This document shows positions 16,839 to 24,306 of a stretch of DNA of 24,306 nt, one piece after another. A program made the translations under genes and the position numbers. Under the pieces are notes generated by a model. It was not told where the DNA came from. It ran no database searches and saw only the letters and a list, made by a program, of their open reading frames with translations. Source of the DNA: Bacteroidaceae bacterium (GTDB lineage: Bacteria; Bacteroidota; Bacteroidia; Bacteroidales; Bacteroidaceae); contig JALNVG010000012.1 of NCBI GenBank assembly GCA_023227685.1, forward strand, positions 1-24,306. The letters are read 5' to 3'. Position 1 is the stretch's first letter; every line of letters starts with the position of its first letter.

Positions 16839-16881
16839 AAAAAAACATACCAGAAATCTTTAATTAGATTCTGGTATGTTT
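16839..16881 (-). terminator. Terminator of the nucleotidyltransferase gene
   Basis: AAACATACCAGAAATCT (16843-16859) pairs with AGATTCTGGTATGTTT (16866-16881), leaving one bulged A and a 6-nt loop. On the minus strand it is followed by a run of seven T. It lies 55 bases after the stop codon at 16937. Confidence 0.85.
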
Positions 16882-16936
16882 GATTTTTTATTGTCGTTAT
16901 TATTTGTTTTCTAACGAATAAAGATTGCGATTTAAT

Positions 16937-17839
16937 TTAGAACATCTTTTCAGGATAGAAGCCTGAATCGTGCAAAGCTTTGAACTTATCCACAACGTCC
17001 TGGCGGTCGGCAGCGTAAGTAACGCCAAACCATTTGCTTGGTGTATCAAGTACTTTTACACGTGCAACTCCGGAATTAATCAAATCATTGACTAACAAAG
17101 GAATGAAATATTCAGCCTTCGGATTGTTTATGTTAGCTTTCAGAAAAGCTTTGAAATATTCTTCGGAATGTTCGAAATAATCGGGAGTGAATCCCCACAT
17201 GTTCATAGAAACAGGTGTGTTGTCATTGATAGTCTGAAGCACATTGTTCTCATCTTTAAAAGATACTTTTCCATTGATACGCTCGATAGCTGTGCGCTCA
17301 ACAACCGTAGTCAAGTATTCTTCATCGTTCATTCCACATACGCCCCGAGCTACAGAGCCACTTTCAGACAATGTATTACCTACACGATAACCCACCATGC
17401 AATAATCATTTTTCTTTCCATCGAGCTTACTGAGATATTCAGCCAGAATGGCGAAACTTTCACGACCGTAGTAATCGTCGGCGTTAATGACAGCGAATGG
17501 TTCTTTAATAACCGTTTTACCCATCAATAATGCATGGTTTGTTCCCCAAGGTTTCTTACGGCCTTCAGGACATTTAAATCCTGTCGGCAGATCGTCCAAA
17601 GCTTGAAATACGAGTTCAACGGGAATATGATTTTCGTATTTGCTGAGGATTTTCTTACGAAAATCTTCTTCAAAGTCTTTGCGAATGACAAATACTACTT
17701 TACCGAATCCACCGTGAATGGCATCATATATGGAATAATCCATAATTGTTTCTCCGTGTGGACCTAATCCGTCCAATTGTTTTAAACCGCCATAGCGACT
17801 ACCCATTCCGGCAGCGAGTACAAATAAAGTTGGTTTCAT
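16937..17839 (-). CDS. Sugar-phosphate nucleotidyltransferase
   Basis: A 300-residue enzyme of the GT-A-like NTP-transferase fold that joins an NTP to a sugar 1-phosphate, giving an activated sugar for polysaccharide, wall or LPS synthesis. The nucleotide-binding loop LAAGMGSRYGGLKQ (8-21) is complete, and NADDYYG (119-125) supplies the metal-binding Asp121/Asp122. There is no left-handed beta-helix C-terminal domain, so it lacks the acetyltransferase half of GlmU. Bound sugar and base cannot be predicted safely; a UDP- or dTDP-type activation is usual for the family. No kinase or glycosyltransferase partner sits beside it here. It has its own -7 box upstream and a clear terminator downstream, so it is likely monocistronic. 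Confidence 0.9.
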   Translation of the reverse strand: MKPTLFVLAAGMGSRYGGLKQLDGLGPHGETIMDYSIYDAIHGGFGKVVFVIRKDFEEDFRKKILSKYENHIPVELVFQALDDLPTGFKCPEGRKKPWGTNHALLMGKTVIKEPFAVINADDYYGRESFAILAEYLSKLDGKKNDYCMVGYRVGNTLSESGSVARGVCGMNDEEYLTTVVERTAIERINGKVSFKDENNVLQTINDNTPVSMNMWGFTPDYFEHSEEYFKAFLKANINNPKAEYFIPLLVNDLINSGVARVKVLDTPSKWFGVTYAADRQDVVDKFKALHDSGFYPEKMF

Positions 17840-17895
17840 TATTTAATAAATATATTTAAATAAGTTAATGATATTATTGGTATTTAATTAAGAGA

Positions 17896-17926
17896 CAAAA
17901 ATACTAATTTTTAATAAAAATGCAGA
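17896..17926 (-). promoter_or_regulatory. Probable promoter of the nucleotidyltransferase gene
   Basis: On the minus strand TATTTTTG (complement of 17896-17903) fits TAnnTTTG exactly. TCTG (complement of 17923-17926) is a three-of-four -33 match at a 19-nt spacing. The implied leader is about 50 nt and very AT-rich. I see no convincing terminator between the preceding gene's stop (17979) and this site, so read-through from the upstream pair is possible. Confidence 0.6.
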
Positions 17927-17978
17927 TAATGCAGAGAAAAATAATCAGTATTAACCTCTTTTTCTTATGAATGATCCG

Positions 17979-20336
17979 TTAGAAAGGATAGCCGATTGCA
18001 AAATGTATGCCTAAGTTCTTGAAAAATGAGCCTGTAATATTATAATATCCACTATTCTTTGTATCATAAGGATCATGGAGAGGAATACCGAAATCTAAGC
18101 GGAATACAAGTATATCTATGTCATAACGGAGACCGAAGCCTGTGCCCAGTGCTATCTGTTTGGCAAAGGAATTTATTTGAAATTGTGAGTTGGATCGGTT
18201 TTCATCTTTTCTCAATAGCCAAACATTTCCAGCATCAAGGAATAGTGCTCCATGGAAATTATTGTAAATTTTGAACCGGTATTCGGCATTGCCCTCTAAT
18301 CGCATTGACCCGGTTTGGTCGAGAAAAGAATATTTTTTGTCTTTGGAAGAATATCCGCCGGGACCAATGCTTCGGATTGTGAAGGCGCGGATGCTATTGG
18401 CTCCGCCAACATAAAATTGTTCACTATAAGGTGCTACTGTTGTATTACCATAGCAAAAAATAGCACCCGCAGCTGTACGAAAGGCTATAGAATTGTTCTT
18501 GTCGAGGTTCCAAGTATAACGATATTCTGAATTAAGTTTGACGAATTGTGCAAATGGAGCACCAAGTAGGTCTTTGTTCTTTTCATTAAACGGTTTTCCC
18601 AGAAAACGGTAAATACAGGATGTGACATTTCCTGCAGAGGTTAGTGTCGTTTGCCACCAGGAGGTATTTTTGACATGATGGTCTGTGGAATTGTCAAAAG
18701 TGTATGTATATTCCATAGCTGGTATAAACTGATTTTTCAAGCTGACGTATAAAGCCGGATTCTCATCGGCTATGGCTTTGAAAGCATCAGTTTGATATTG
18801 TAGTACATTAAATGTTAGTTTAAATGGTGTCAAACTGTGCCTGGTCGTTTTTGTAGGCTGAAAATCGTATGTTGCGTTTCCTCCAAAAGATAATAGTTTG
18901 TAATATTTTGCCCTGTTTAATTGGTCAATATAAAGGCCGAAAGTCGTAGTTGCCGGAAAGTCGAATTCTCGTTTCCCGAAGTTGTGGAAGACAACTTTGG
19001 GAAAAGTGAGTGAAGAGGAAATCCCCATTTCCCAACTATTCATCAGCGAATTGTTTCTTTCGTTTCCGGTTTGCCATTCGTAGGAACCTTTTATCTTTAC
19101 GTTTAGACTTTCTCCGCCGCCGAAAATGTTGTTTTTTGTAACGGAGAAGGAAGCTCCAGGTCCGGTTTGATCGTTACTTTTTGTTGTTACATTCAATTGT
19201 AATTCGGCACTTAGAGGTTTATCGAAAGAGGCATTCATCCTCATGTTCAAGGTGTCGCAGTCTTGAGTTGAATCCTTAGGCAGGTATTGGATATTCATAT
19301 TCCGGAAAATTCCCAGCTCTGCCAATCGTTCCTGTATACGCTGTTGATGTCGCAGGCTATACAGTTTTGGATTACGTATGCTATGGTTTGACAAGCTTTT
19401 CTTTGAGTGGTGGAAGAACGATGAATAATGCAGCCAGCGATAAAGCATGTCGGGTCTCACTATTAGTTTGTTGTAATAATAGATAAACATATCCCTGTAA
19501 AGCAAGCTGTCGTTGGGACGTTCATCATTTTTCCCGGATAAGTATACAGTGGTTTTCCCGATCATATAAGGACGAGTGGCATTAGCCGGTAATCCGGGAA
19601 TAGGTTGTATGCGCAGGCTTACTTTGTAGGGAATACGTGTAGTATCGGCTTCATAGCTCAAATATTCGGGATTGAAATAATAATATCCCCGATTTCGTAA
19701 CAAAGTGCTAAGCCGCGTGCGTTCTTCATCCAGATCAGTTACGCTAAACTGTTTGCCACAAATGAGATATGTATTCTTTTGACCGTATTTTAGAATATTA
19801 AAGCTTGTGTTATTAAAATTTCTGTAAAATACCGTATCAATAGTAAACGGACGTCCCATATCAACCGTATATTTTATTTGGGCTTTTAATGTATCATGTT
19901 TATCGACAATGGTTTCTTGAGTCACATCCCCATTAAAATAGCCGTAATCGTGAAGTAAATTACCTGCTACTTTTATTCGTATATCAGGATTCACGGTTGA
20001 GATGTAGATAGGAGGATCTGCGGCGAAACGTTTGAACATCCATCTACCGAAGCCTTTTTTGTAATGAACGAAATCGTTGTACATCCACATCTTGAAAGGA
20101 ATAGGTGCAAAACCGAAAATGTTGGTGCTTGGAGTTTTTTTCAATGCTGCGTTAATTTCTTCCAATGCTGTTTCACCGAGAGGAGTTTTATAAGGGTTGT
20201 TTATTTTTGTCTTTTGTCCAGTGTATAGTATTTCTCCTTCCGGCAGGTTTTTTGTTACCGAGCAACTGAACAATAACATGATACTTGCAACGGGTATCAG
20301 TATTTTCTTATACGTATAGGATAAAATTCTTCTCAT
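17979..20336 (-). CDS. Lipidated BamA/TamA-superfamily outer membrane protein (TamL-like)
   Basis: A 785-residue Omp85-superfamily protein. The signal peptide ends in LLFSC, giving lipidated Cys25, which is unusual for an Omp85 barrel but known in Bacteroidota, where a lipoprotein TamA relative has, as I recall, been called TamL. A POTRA-like periplasmic region (about 30-370, with GNLLHDYGYFNGDV and LLRNRGYYYF) leads to a C-terminal barrel. The barrel shows the superfamily pattern around YVGGANSIRAFTIRSIGPG, including the R-F/GPG loop, and ends in a beta-signal with terminal Phe (FAIGYPF). Its ATG overlaps the TGA of the TamB-like gene in an ATGA, implying translational coupling. The likely role is inserting or assembling outer membrane or surface proteins together with the TamB-like partner. 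Confidence 0.92.
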   Translation of the reverse strand: MRRILSYTYKKILIPVASIMLLFSCSVTKNLPEGEILYTGQKTKINNPYKTPLGETALEEINAALKKTPSTNIFGFAPIPFKMWMYNDFVHYKKGFGRWMFKRFAADPPIYISTVNPDIRIKVAGNLLHDYGYFNGDVTQETIVDKHDTLKAQIKYTVDMGRPFTIDTVFYRNFNNTSFNILKYGQKNTYLICGKQFSVTDLDEERTRLSTLLRNRGYYYFNPEYLSYEADTTRIPYKVSLRIQPIPGLPANATRPYMIGKTTVYLSGKNDERPNDSLLYRDMFIYYYNKLIVRPDMLYRWLHYSSFFHHSKKSLSNHSIRNPKLYSLRHQQRIQERLAELGIFRNMNIQYLPKDSTQDCDTLNMRMNASFDKPLSAELQLNVTTKSNDQTGPGASFSVTKNNIFGGGESLNVKIKGSYEWQTGNERNNSLMNSWEMGISSSLTFPKVVFHNFGKREFDFPATTTFGLYIDQLNRAKYYKLLSFGGNATYDFQPTKTTRHSLTPFKLTFNVLQYQTDAFKAIADENPALYVSLKNQFIPAMEYTYTFDNSTDHHVKNTSWWQTTLTSAGNVTSCIYRFLGKPFNEKNKDLLGAPFAQFVKLNSEYRYTWNLDKNNSIAFRTAAGAIFCYGNTTVAPYSEQFYVGGANSIRAFTIRSIGPGGYSSKDKKYSFLDQTGSMRLEGNAEYRFKIYNNFHGALFLDAGNVWLLRKDENRSNSQFQINSFAKQIALGTGFGLRYDIDILVFRLDFGIPLHDPYDTKNSGYYNITGSFFKNLGIHFAIGYPF

Positions 20337-23300
20337 TCTTTTTTGTCTTTGGTTGGCATAGCCCTTTTGGCCGGTACGACAGTATTCTTTTTTATCTTTT
20401 TGAAAATAAACAATTCCCCCAGGTTATTAAGTTTCTTTCGGAGTACCAAACCTGTACCGGCCTCAGTGATTTCACCTTCGAGTACACTTTGGTATTTTTT
20501 GTCGTAAAACAGACGTATGTACCGTGTGCCTGTTTCGTCAAGCCGATATTCGAGTGATATATTGTCGATGAAAGATTCATTTTTGTTTGTGGTATTGGTT
20601 CCTGTCGATACTTTGCCGCCAAGTACCAATTGAAAACGATTATTGAAGAATCGCTGTGAATAACTGAAACTATAGTTCGTTCGTTTCCCATTGACATCGG
20701 TATTATTGTAATTTTCTACACCGAATGAAAGGTTGGCGTTTCTCATATTGCCGACCAGTGAGTTTACTTGTCCCATAAGTACAGTGTTTAGTGCTGTACC
20801 CATATTCAAGTTTGAGTTGGTACTTGTTTTCGTGTTGCTGCCTAGATATGTACCGGTTACCATTAAGGCTATGGCTTGTTTACCCCGTTCTTGCGCATCC
20901 ATTGTGGCAAGTTCATTTTGCATGGCTGCATCATTCGGTGCATCCAGATCGAAAGTAAGCGAGAGATTCTTAAGTTGATTTTTGATGCTTACAGAGACAT
21001 TGAAGCCAACCATGCGTGAAGTGTTACTGTCATCGCTTTCGGGTACGGAAGCTTTCATCTTTTCGGAAGCCTTCAAGTTCAATTTCGGGTCCATGGGGTT
21101 ACCTATCCAGTCAACATAACTGCCATCACTAATTTTGAATTCCTTCAATGGGATGACGGGTAATGCATATTTTATCATTCCGTCAGACATTGAGTATCTG
21201 CCGTAAAGAGTCATATCTCCCTGTGGGGTATAATTTAAGGTTAGATTGCCTCCGCCTTCCAGTTCTATGCGGCTACTACGGTCTGCACTCAGATCGGCGT
21301 TCAATCTCACAGATGGATCGATGTTTACTTGCATATTCAAATCTATTCCACCAGGTGAGGATGTGTTTCTTTCAGAATTTTTCATAGAAAGTGTGTCATC
21401 AAAGGATGTGAATGTGACTAAGTCACCTAAGCGATTTTGAACAGTTAGCGGACTATCATTTAGAACATAAGTCACATTAGTGCTGCCTAGTACGTTCATT
21501 TTCCCACGCATCTTTAACTGATCTATCGGTCCTCTCAAGGTAGAATTGAAATCTACTAGAATTTTGCCGTAAAGCAAACTCTCTTTTGATGGTTTGGTGT
21601 CGAGAAGTGTATAGTTTTCAGCCTTAAGATGTAAGTTCGCTATTGGTTGTTTAATGTTAGCAAAATTAATATTTCCATTAATAATAAATGGATCCATCTT
21701 TGTAGAGAATATTACGAATTTATCAAATAATAACAGATTATCTTTAATTTGAACTGCTCTTTTGTCTAGTCCAAATCGGGCCCCGACTTGCGGCATACTT
21801 ACATAAGTACTGTCCAGTAATAATTGTCCGTTGATTATAGGCTTATCGGTGTTGCCGGTAAAATGAATTTCGCCGTTGGTACTTCCTGACAGTAGAGCCA
21901 TTTTGTTGGGAATAAAAACATTTATGATTTGTAGCGGGAATTTTATGATCGAAGCATTTACTTTTATGTTATATGGTCCGGTGATTGTTTGCGTTAAAAC
22001 TCCATTGGCTGTCATTACTTCGTTTCCTTCATTAGTGAGGTAAGCGTCAAGATGATGTTCGCCTGTCTCATCCGGTAGCCATGTCATGCCGAATCCCACG
22101 TTGCCGATACGTTGTTTTTCGTAGGTTAAGTTGTCAATATGCGATTCAATAGAGACTTGTTTGCTTTTATCTGTTTGCACATAGTGTGCTTCGGCCGAGA
22201 AAAAGCCGGATATGTCCGGACTATAAGGAATCATATCGGTTACTTCAGAAAGGTGCAGGCGTTCTAGTTCGACAAATATGTTTTGTTGCGAAACGGTATC
22301 TTCCTTTGCTGAGTGAATACCTAATTCCAATCCGTTCTCGCCTTTCATATCTACATCGGCATATACGTGCATGTTTTTGTGTAGATAAATCCATCGTTTA
22401 TTTCCGTCGAAGTGAAATTTGCGGAATGCTACGATTGGTTCGTCCGGTTGTAGCGTAAAAAGAAGACCGTCGCCTTTTCCATGACCTTCGGTGAGAGGAC
22501 GGATGGTTATACCCAATAGTGCACCGATTTCTCCTTTAGCATTTTGGTATTTCAAATTCACTTCTCCTTCTTTGTCGCGTATTTCTGCATCGAGTATAGC
22601 TTTAAAAGTAATTTGAGGATTGCGTGGCCCGTTAGTTACGTTGAGGTGCAAGTTCATTTTTGCCGTATCTTGTTTCATCGTGAGCGATATCGTATCCAAC
22701 TGCAGTGTGTCAATTTTTAAGGTATGAATAATCGCATAGCCATTGATACCCTTGTAAGGATTGCAAGATATCTTTGCGCTCATGTCCTGATAATCAATGT
22801 TATGTGTGTGGAGAAAATAAGCCAATGGACTATTTTTCCCTATTGAGAATGTCAAGGTGGCCGATGGTAGCATCTTTCTTAGTACATTTTGGTCTAAAGC
22901 ATGTTTTTCCAATTGCTCTATTAATGTTTTGGTAAAGCGAGTGCAATTGTTAATTAACGGATAAAGTGCATTTTCTGCATTTAACTGTATCTCAGTATTG
23001 CGGCCGCTAAAATGAGCTGTGAAAAGTTTTTTATGTGCTTCTGCACTGAATGAGAATTTAAAAGGATGCTGCAAATTTTTTGGTACCAGTCCTAATCCGT
23101 AGAGGTCGATGTGGTCGATGTCCATTTGGATTTTGCCTTCAGGAAAAGCGCGGTTCAATAGATATTCGCCTTTTGAAGTCATTTTCAGCAATCTATTATC
23201 ACTGGTGATGCTTGCAGTGACCAATTCATTCTTTAAATTCCCAATCATTTTTACGTTTGAGACCGAGTAATGGTCGTATTGTACCTGCCCCAGTGAGAAT

Positions 23301-24306
23301 TGATAATCAGAATGTGAGCGGGGTGAAGTGAGATCAAATCCTTTTCCCTTTACATTTGCAGTCATTGATAACCTGTAGATAGAATTCTTTGGTAGAAAAT
23401 CATGAACCTGTATACTATCAATATTTAGTTCCGCCTTGTAATCTTTTATACGGCTATCGATTATTGCATTAAGATTGGCATGCCCTCCGTTTTCATTCAT
23501 TTTTACGGCTGCATTATAACGGCACCCTTTAATATGCAATGAGCCCAATAATTCAATATCTTTGGGGATGACTACGGTACTGTCGGCAGGCAGAAGTTTC
23601 AATGCCCGTAGAAAATCTGTTTGCTGTGTAGTAATGTTTATTTTAACATCTGCAGTTCTTGCCATACTGTCCATCAGATTTGTTGCTTCACCCTCTGTCG
23701 TTAATGAAAAAGCTCCCGGCAGTTGGATGGAACTGGGGCAGATGTGCATCCTTTTCAAGTTACCTTTAATACATGCTCTAATCATTAATGGACGGAAAGG
23801 ATAGATATTCTTGAGCGTATCGGATAATTGGCCGACACAAAGAAGAACATCTTCTTTGCCGATATTGGCCTTGAGCGAAGCTGATAGATTGCCAATGGGC
23901 ATGACCTGTACTAAGTTCCAGTCAGTATGAGCTGATAATTCGATAAATGAGTGTGGTGTTTGAAGGATCATGTGGGGAATGGAAATTTGGTTTCCGTTGG
24001 ATGATAATTTGCCCGATAGTGATGAGATGTTTAGTCCTGAGCGATCGTCCATGGATAGTTGCCGGACGATGATATTCATTTTTTTGCCTTCATAAAATAA
24101 GGAATCAAGAGAAGTCCGAACGTTTATCAAAGCAATGTGTGAGGCGTCGAAACCCTGTCGCGCTTTGGCTTTTCCGTGGTCGTAGGAGGCCGAAGAGTGT
24201 GTAAGAATAAGTTGTTTCAAACGATATGACTTCCGTTTCAAATCAATTTTAGCGAGATTAAGGAATCCTTCACCTATATGAGCTGATATTTTTGTAGAGT
24301 CGATAG
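20333..24306 (-). CDS. tamB: TamB-like translocation/assembly module protein (5' end beyond window)
   Basis: A very long periplasm-spanning protein; at least 1323 residues are visible and the frame stays open to the right edge. The TTG at 24241 is an internal Leu codon, not a start, because sensible sequence (STKISAHIGEGFLNLAKIDL) continues upstream. Most of the protein is repetitive beta structure like the TamB/AsmA-like groove proteins that bridge the inner and outer membranes. The conserved C-terminal TamB domain (DUF490) is clear around GGGNLTLNYTPQGDMTLYGR, followed by SDGMIKYALPVIPLKEFKI. After it comes an Asn-rich strand segment and a basic tail ending KRAMPTKDKKE. An N-terminal membrane anchor is expected beyond the edge. 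It overlaps the downstream barrel gene by 4 bp (ATGA). Substrates in this phylum are uncertain: outer membrane proteins or lipid transport. Confidence 0.93.
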   Translation of the reverse strand, partial: IDSTKISAHIGEGFLNLAKIDLKRKSYRLKQLILTHSSASYDHGKAKARQGFDASHIALINVRTSLDSLFYEGKKMNIIVRQLSMDDRSGLNISSLSGKLSSNGNQISIPHMILQTPHSFIELSAHTDWNLVQVMPIGNLSASLKANIGKEDVLLCVGQLSDTLKNIYPFRPLMIRACIKGNLKRMHICPSSIQLPGAFSLTTEGEATNLMDSMARTADVKINITTQQTDFLRALKLLPADSTVVIPKDIELLGSLHIKGCRYNAAVKMNENGGHANLNAIIDSRIKDYKAELNIDSIQVHDFLPKNSIYRLSMTANVKGKGFDLTSPRSHSDYQFSLGQVQYDHYSVSNVKMIGNLKNELVTASITSDNRLLKMTSKGEYLLNRAFPEGKIQMDIDHIDLYGLGLVPKNLQHPFKFSFSAEAHKKLFTAHFSGRNTEIQLNAENALYPLINNCTRFTKTLIEQLEKHALDQNVLRKMLPSATLTFSIGKNSPLAYFLHTHNIDYQDMSAKISCNPYKGINGYAIIHTLKIDTLQLDTISLTMKQDTAKMNLHLNVTNGPRNPQITFKAILDAEIRDKEGEVNLKYQNAKGEIGALLGITIRPLTEGHGKGDGLLFTLQPDEPIVAFRKFHFDGNKRWIYLHKNMHVYADVDMKGENGLELGIHSAKEDTVSQQNIFVELERLHLSEVTDMIPYSPDISGFFSAEAHYVQTDKSKQVSIESHIDNLTYEKQRIGNVGFGMTWLPDETGEHHLDAYLTNEGNEVMTANGVLTQTITGPYNIKVNASIIKFPLQIINVFIPNKMALLSGSTNGEIHFTGNTDKPIINGQLLLDSTYVSMPQVGARFGLDKRAVQIKDNLLLFDKFVIFSTKMDPFIINGNINFANIKQPIANLHLKAENYTLLDTKPSKESLLYGKILVDFNSTLRGPIDQLKMRGKMNVLGSTNVTYVLNDSPLTVQNRLGDLVTFTSFDDTLSMKNSERNTSSPGGIDLNMQVNIDPSVRLNADLSADRSSRIELEGGGNLTLNYTPQGDMTLYGRYSMSDGMIKYALPVIPLKEFKISDGSYVDWIGNPMDPKLNLKASEKMKASVPESDDSNTSRMVGFNVSVSIKNQLKNLSLTFDLDAPNDAAMQNELATMDAQERGKQAIALMVTGTYLGSNTKTSTNSNLNMGTALNTVLMGQVNSLVGNMRNANLSFGVENYNNTDVNGKRTNYSFSYSQRFFNNRFQLVLGGKVSTGTNTTNKNESFIDNISLEYRLDETGTRYIRLFYDKKYQSVLEGEITEAGTGLVLRKKLNNLGELFIFKKIKKNTVVPAKRAMPTKDKKE

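Noticed and set aside
24239..24241. TTG at 24241 as the start of the TamB-like gene
   Set aside because: The frame continues open to the window edge with matching beta-rich sequence, and a TamB protein should begin with a membrane anchor, which is absent here.

Overview
The window looks like chromosome from a gut Bacteroides or a close Bacteroidales relative. The DNA is AT-rich. Promoters match the Bacteroidota pattern TTTG-N19-21-TAnnTTTG, there is no classic Shine-Dalgarno spacing, and the gene families (SusC/RagA receptor, lipoprotein cyclophilin, M13 lipoprotein peptidase, lipidated BamA/TamA-type barrel beside TamB) are typical of the phylum. I see no insertion sequence, phage gene, CRISPR array or rRNA. 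The species cannot be named from the sequence alone.

Layout. Positions 1-2735 (-) hold the N-terminal nine tenths of a SusC-family TonB-dependent receptor that runs off the left edge. Positions 2736-3510 are a long non-coding stretch with paired inverted repeats, a promoter plus terminator that together define a probable small RNA (about 3312-3383, +), and a bidirectional hairpin. Positions 3511-3583 (-) are an initiator tRNA-fMet with its own promoter. Positions 3816-12554 (+) are a seven-gene co-directional run: TetR-type regulator, FabG-type reductase, RluA-type pseudouridine synthase, a 1058-residue RecQ-like helicase, a cyclophilin lipoprotein, an M16 peptidase and a MATE transporter. 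It starts at one good promoter and ends in a 16-bp-stem hairpin shared with the convergent genes.

The right half is all on the minus strand. An ABC-F ATPase is followed after 11 nt by an M13 (PepO-type) peptidase. Next is a sugar-phosphate nucleotidyltransferase with its own promoter and terminator. Last comes a TamB-like giant (5' end beyond the window) whose stop overlaps the start of a lipidated BamA/TamA-type barrel, forming a translocation and assembly module pair for the envelope.

Much of the window concerns the cell envelope: SusC import across the outer membrane, TAM-type barrel assembly, periplasmic folding and proteolysis by lipoproteins, and export by MATE. The least explained items are the small RNA locus upstream of susC and the large RecQ-like helicase, whose roughly 300-residue N-terminal and 400-residue C-terminal regions I do not recognise. 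Most other genes look like ordinary conserved chromosome.
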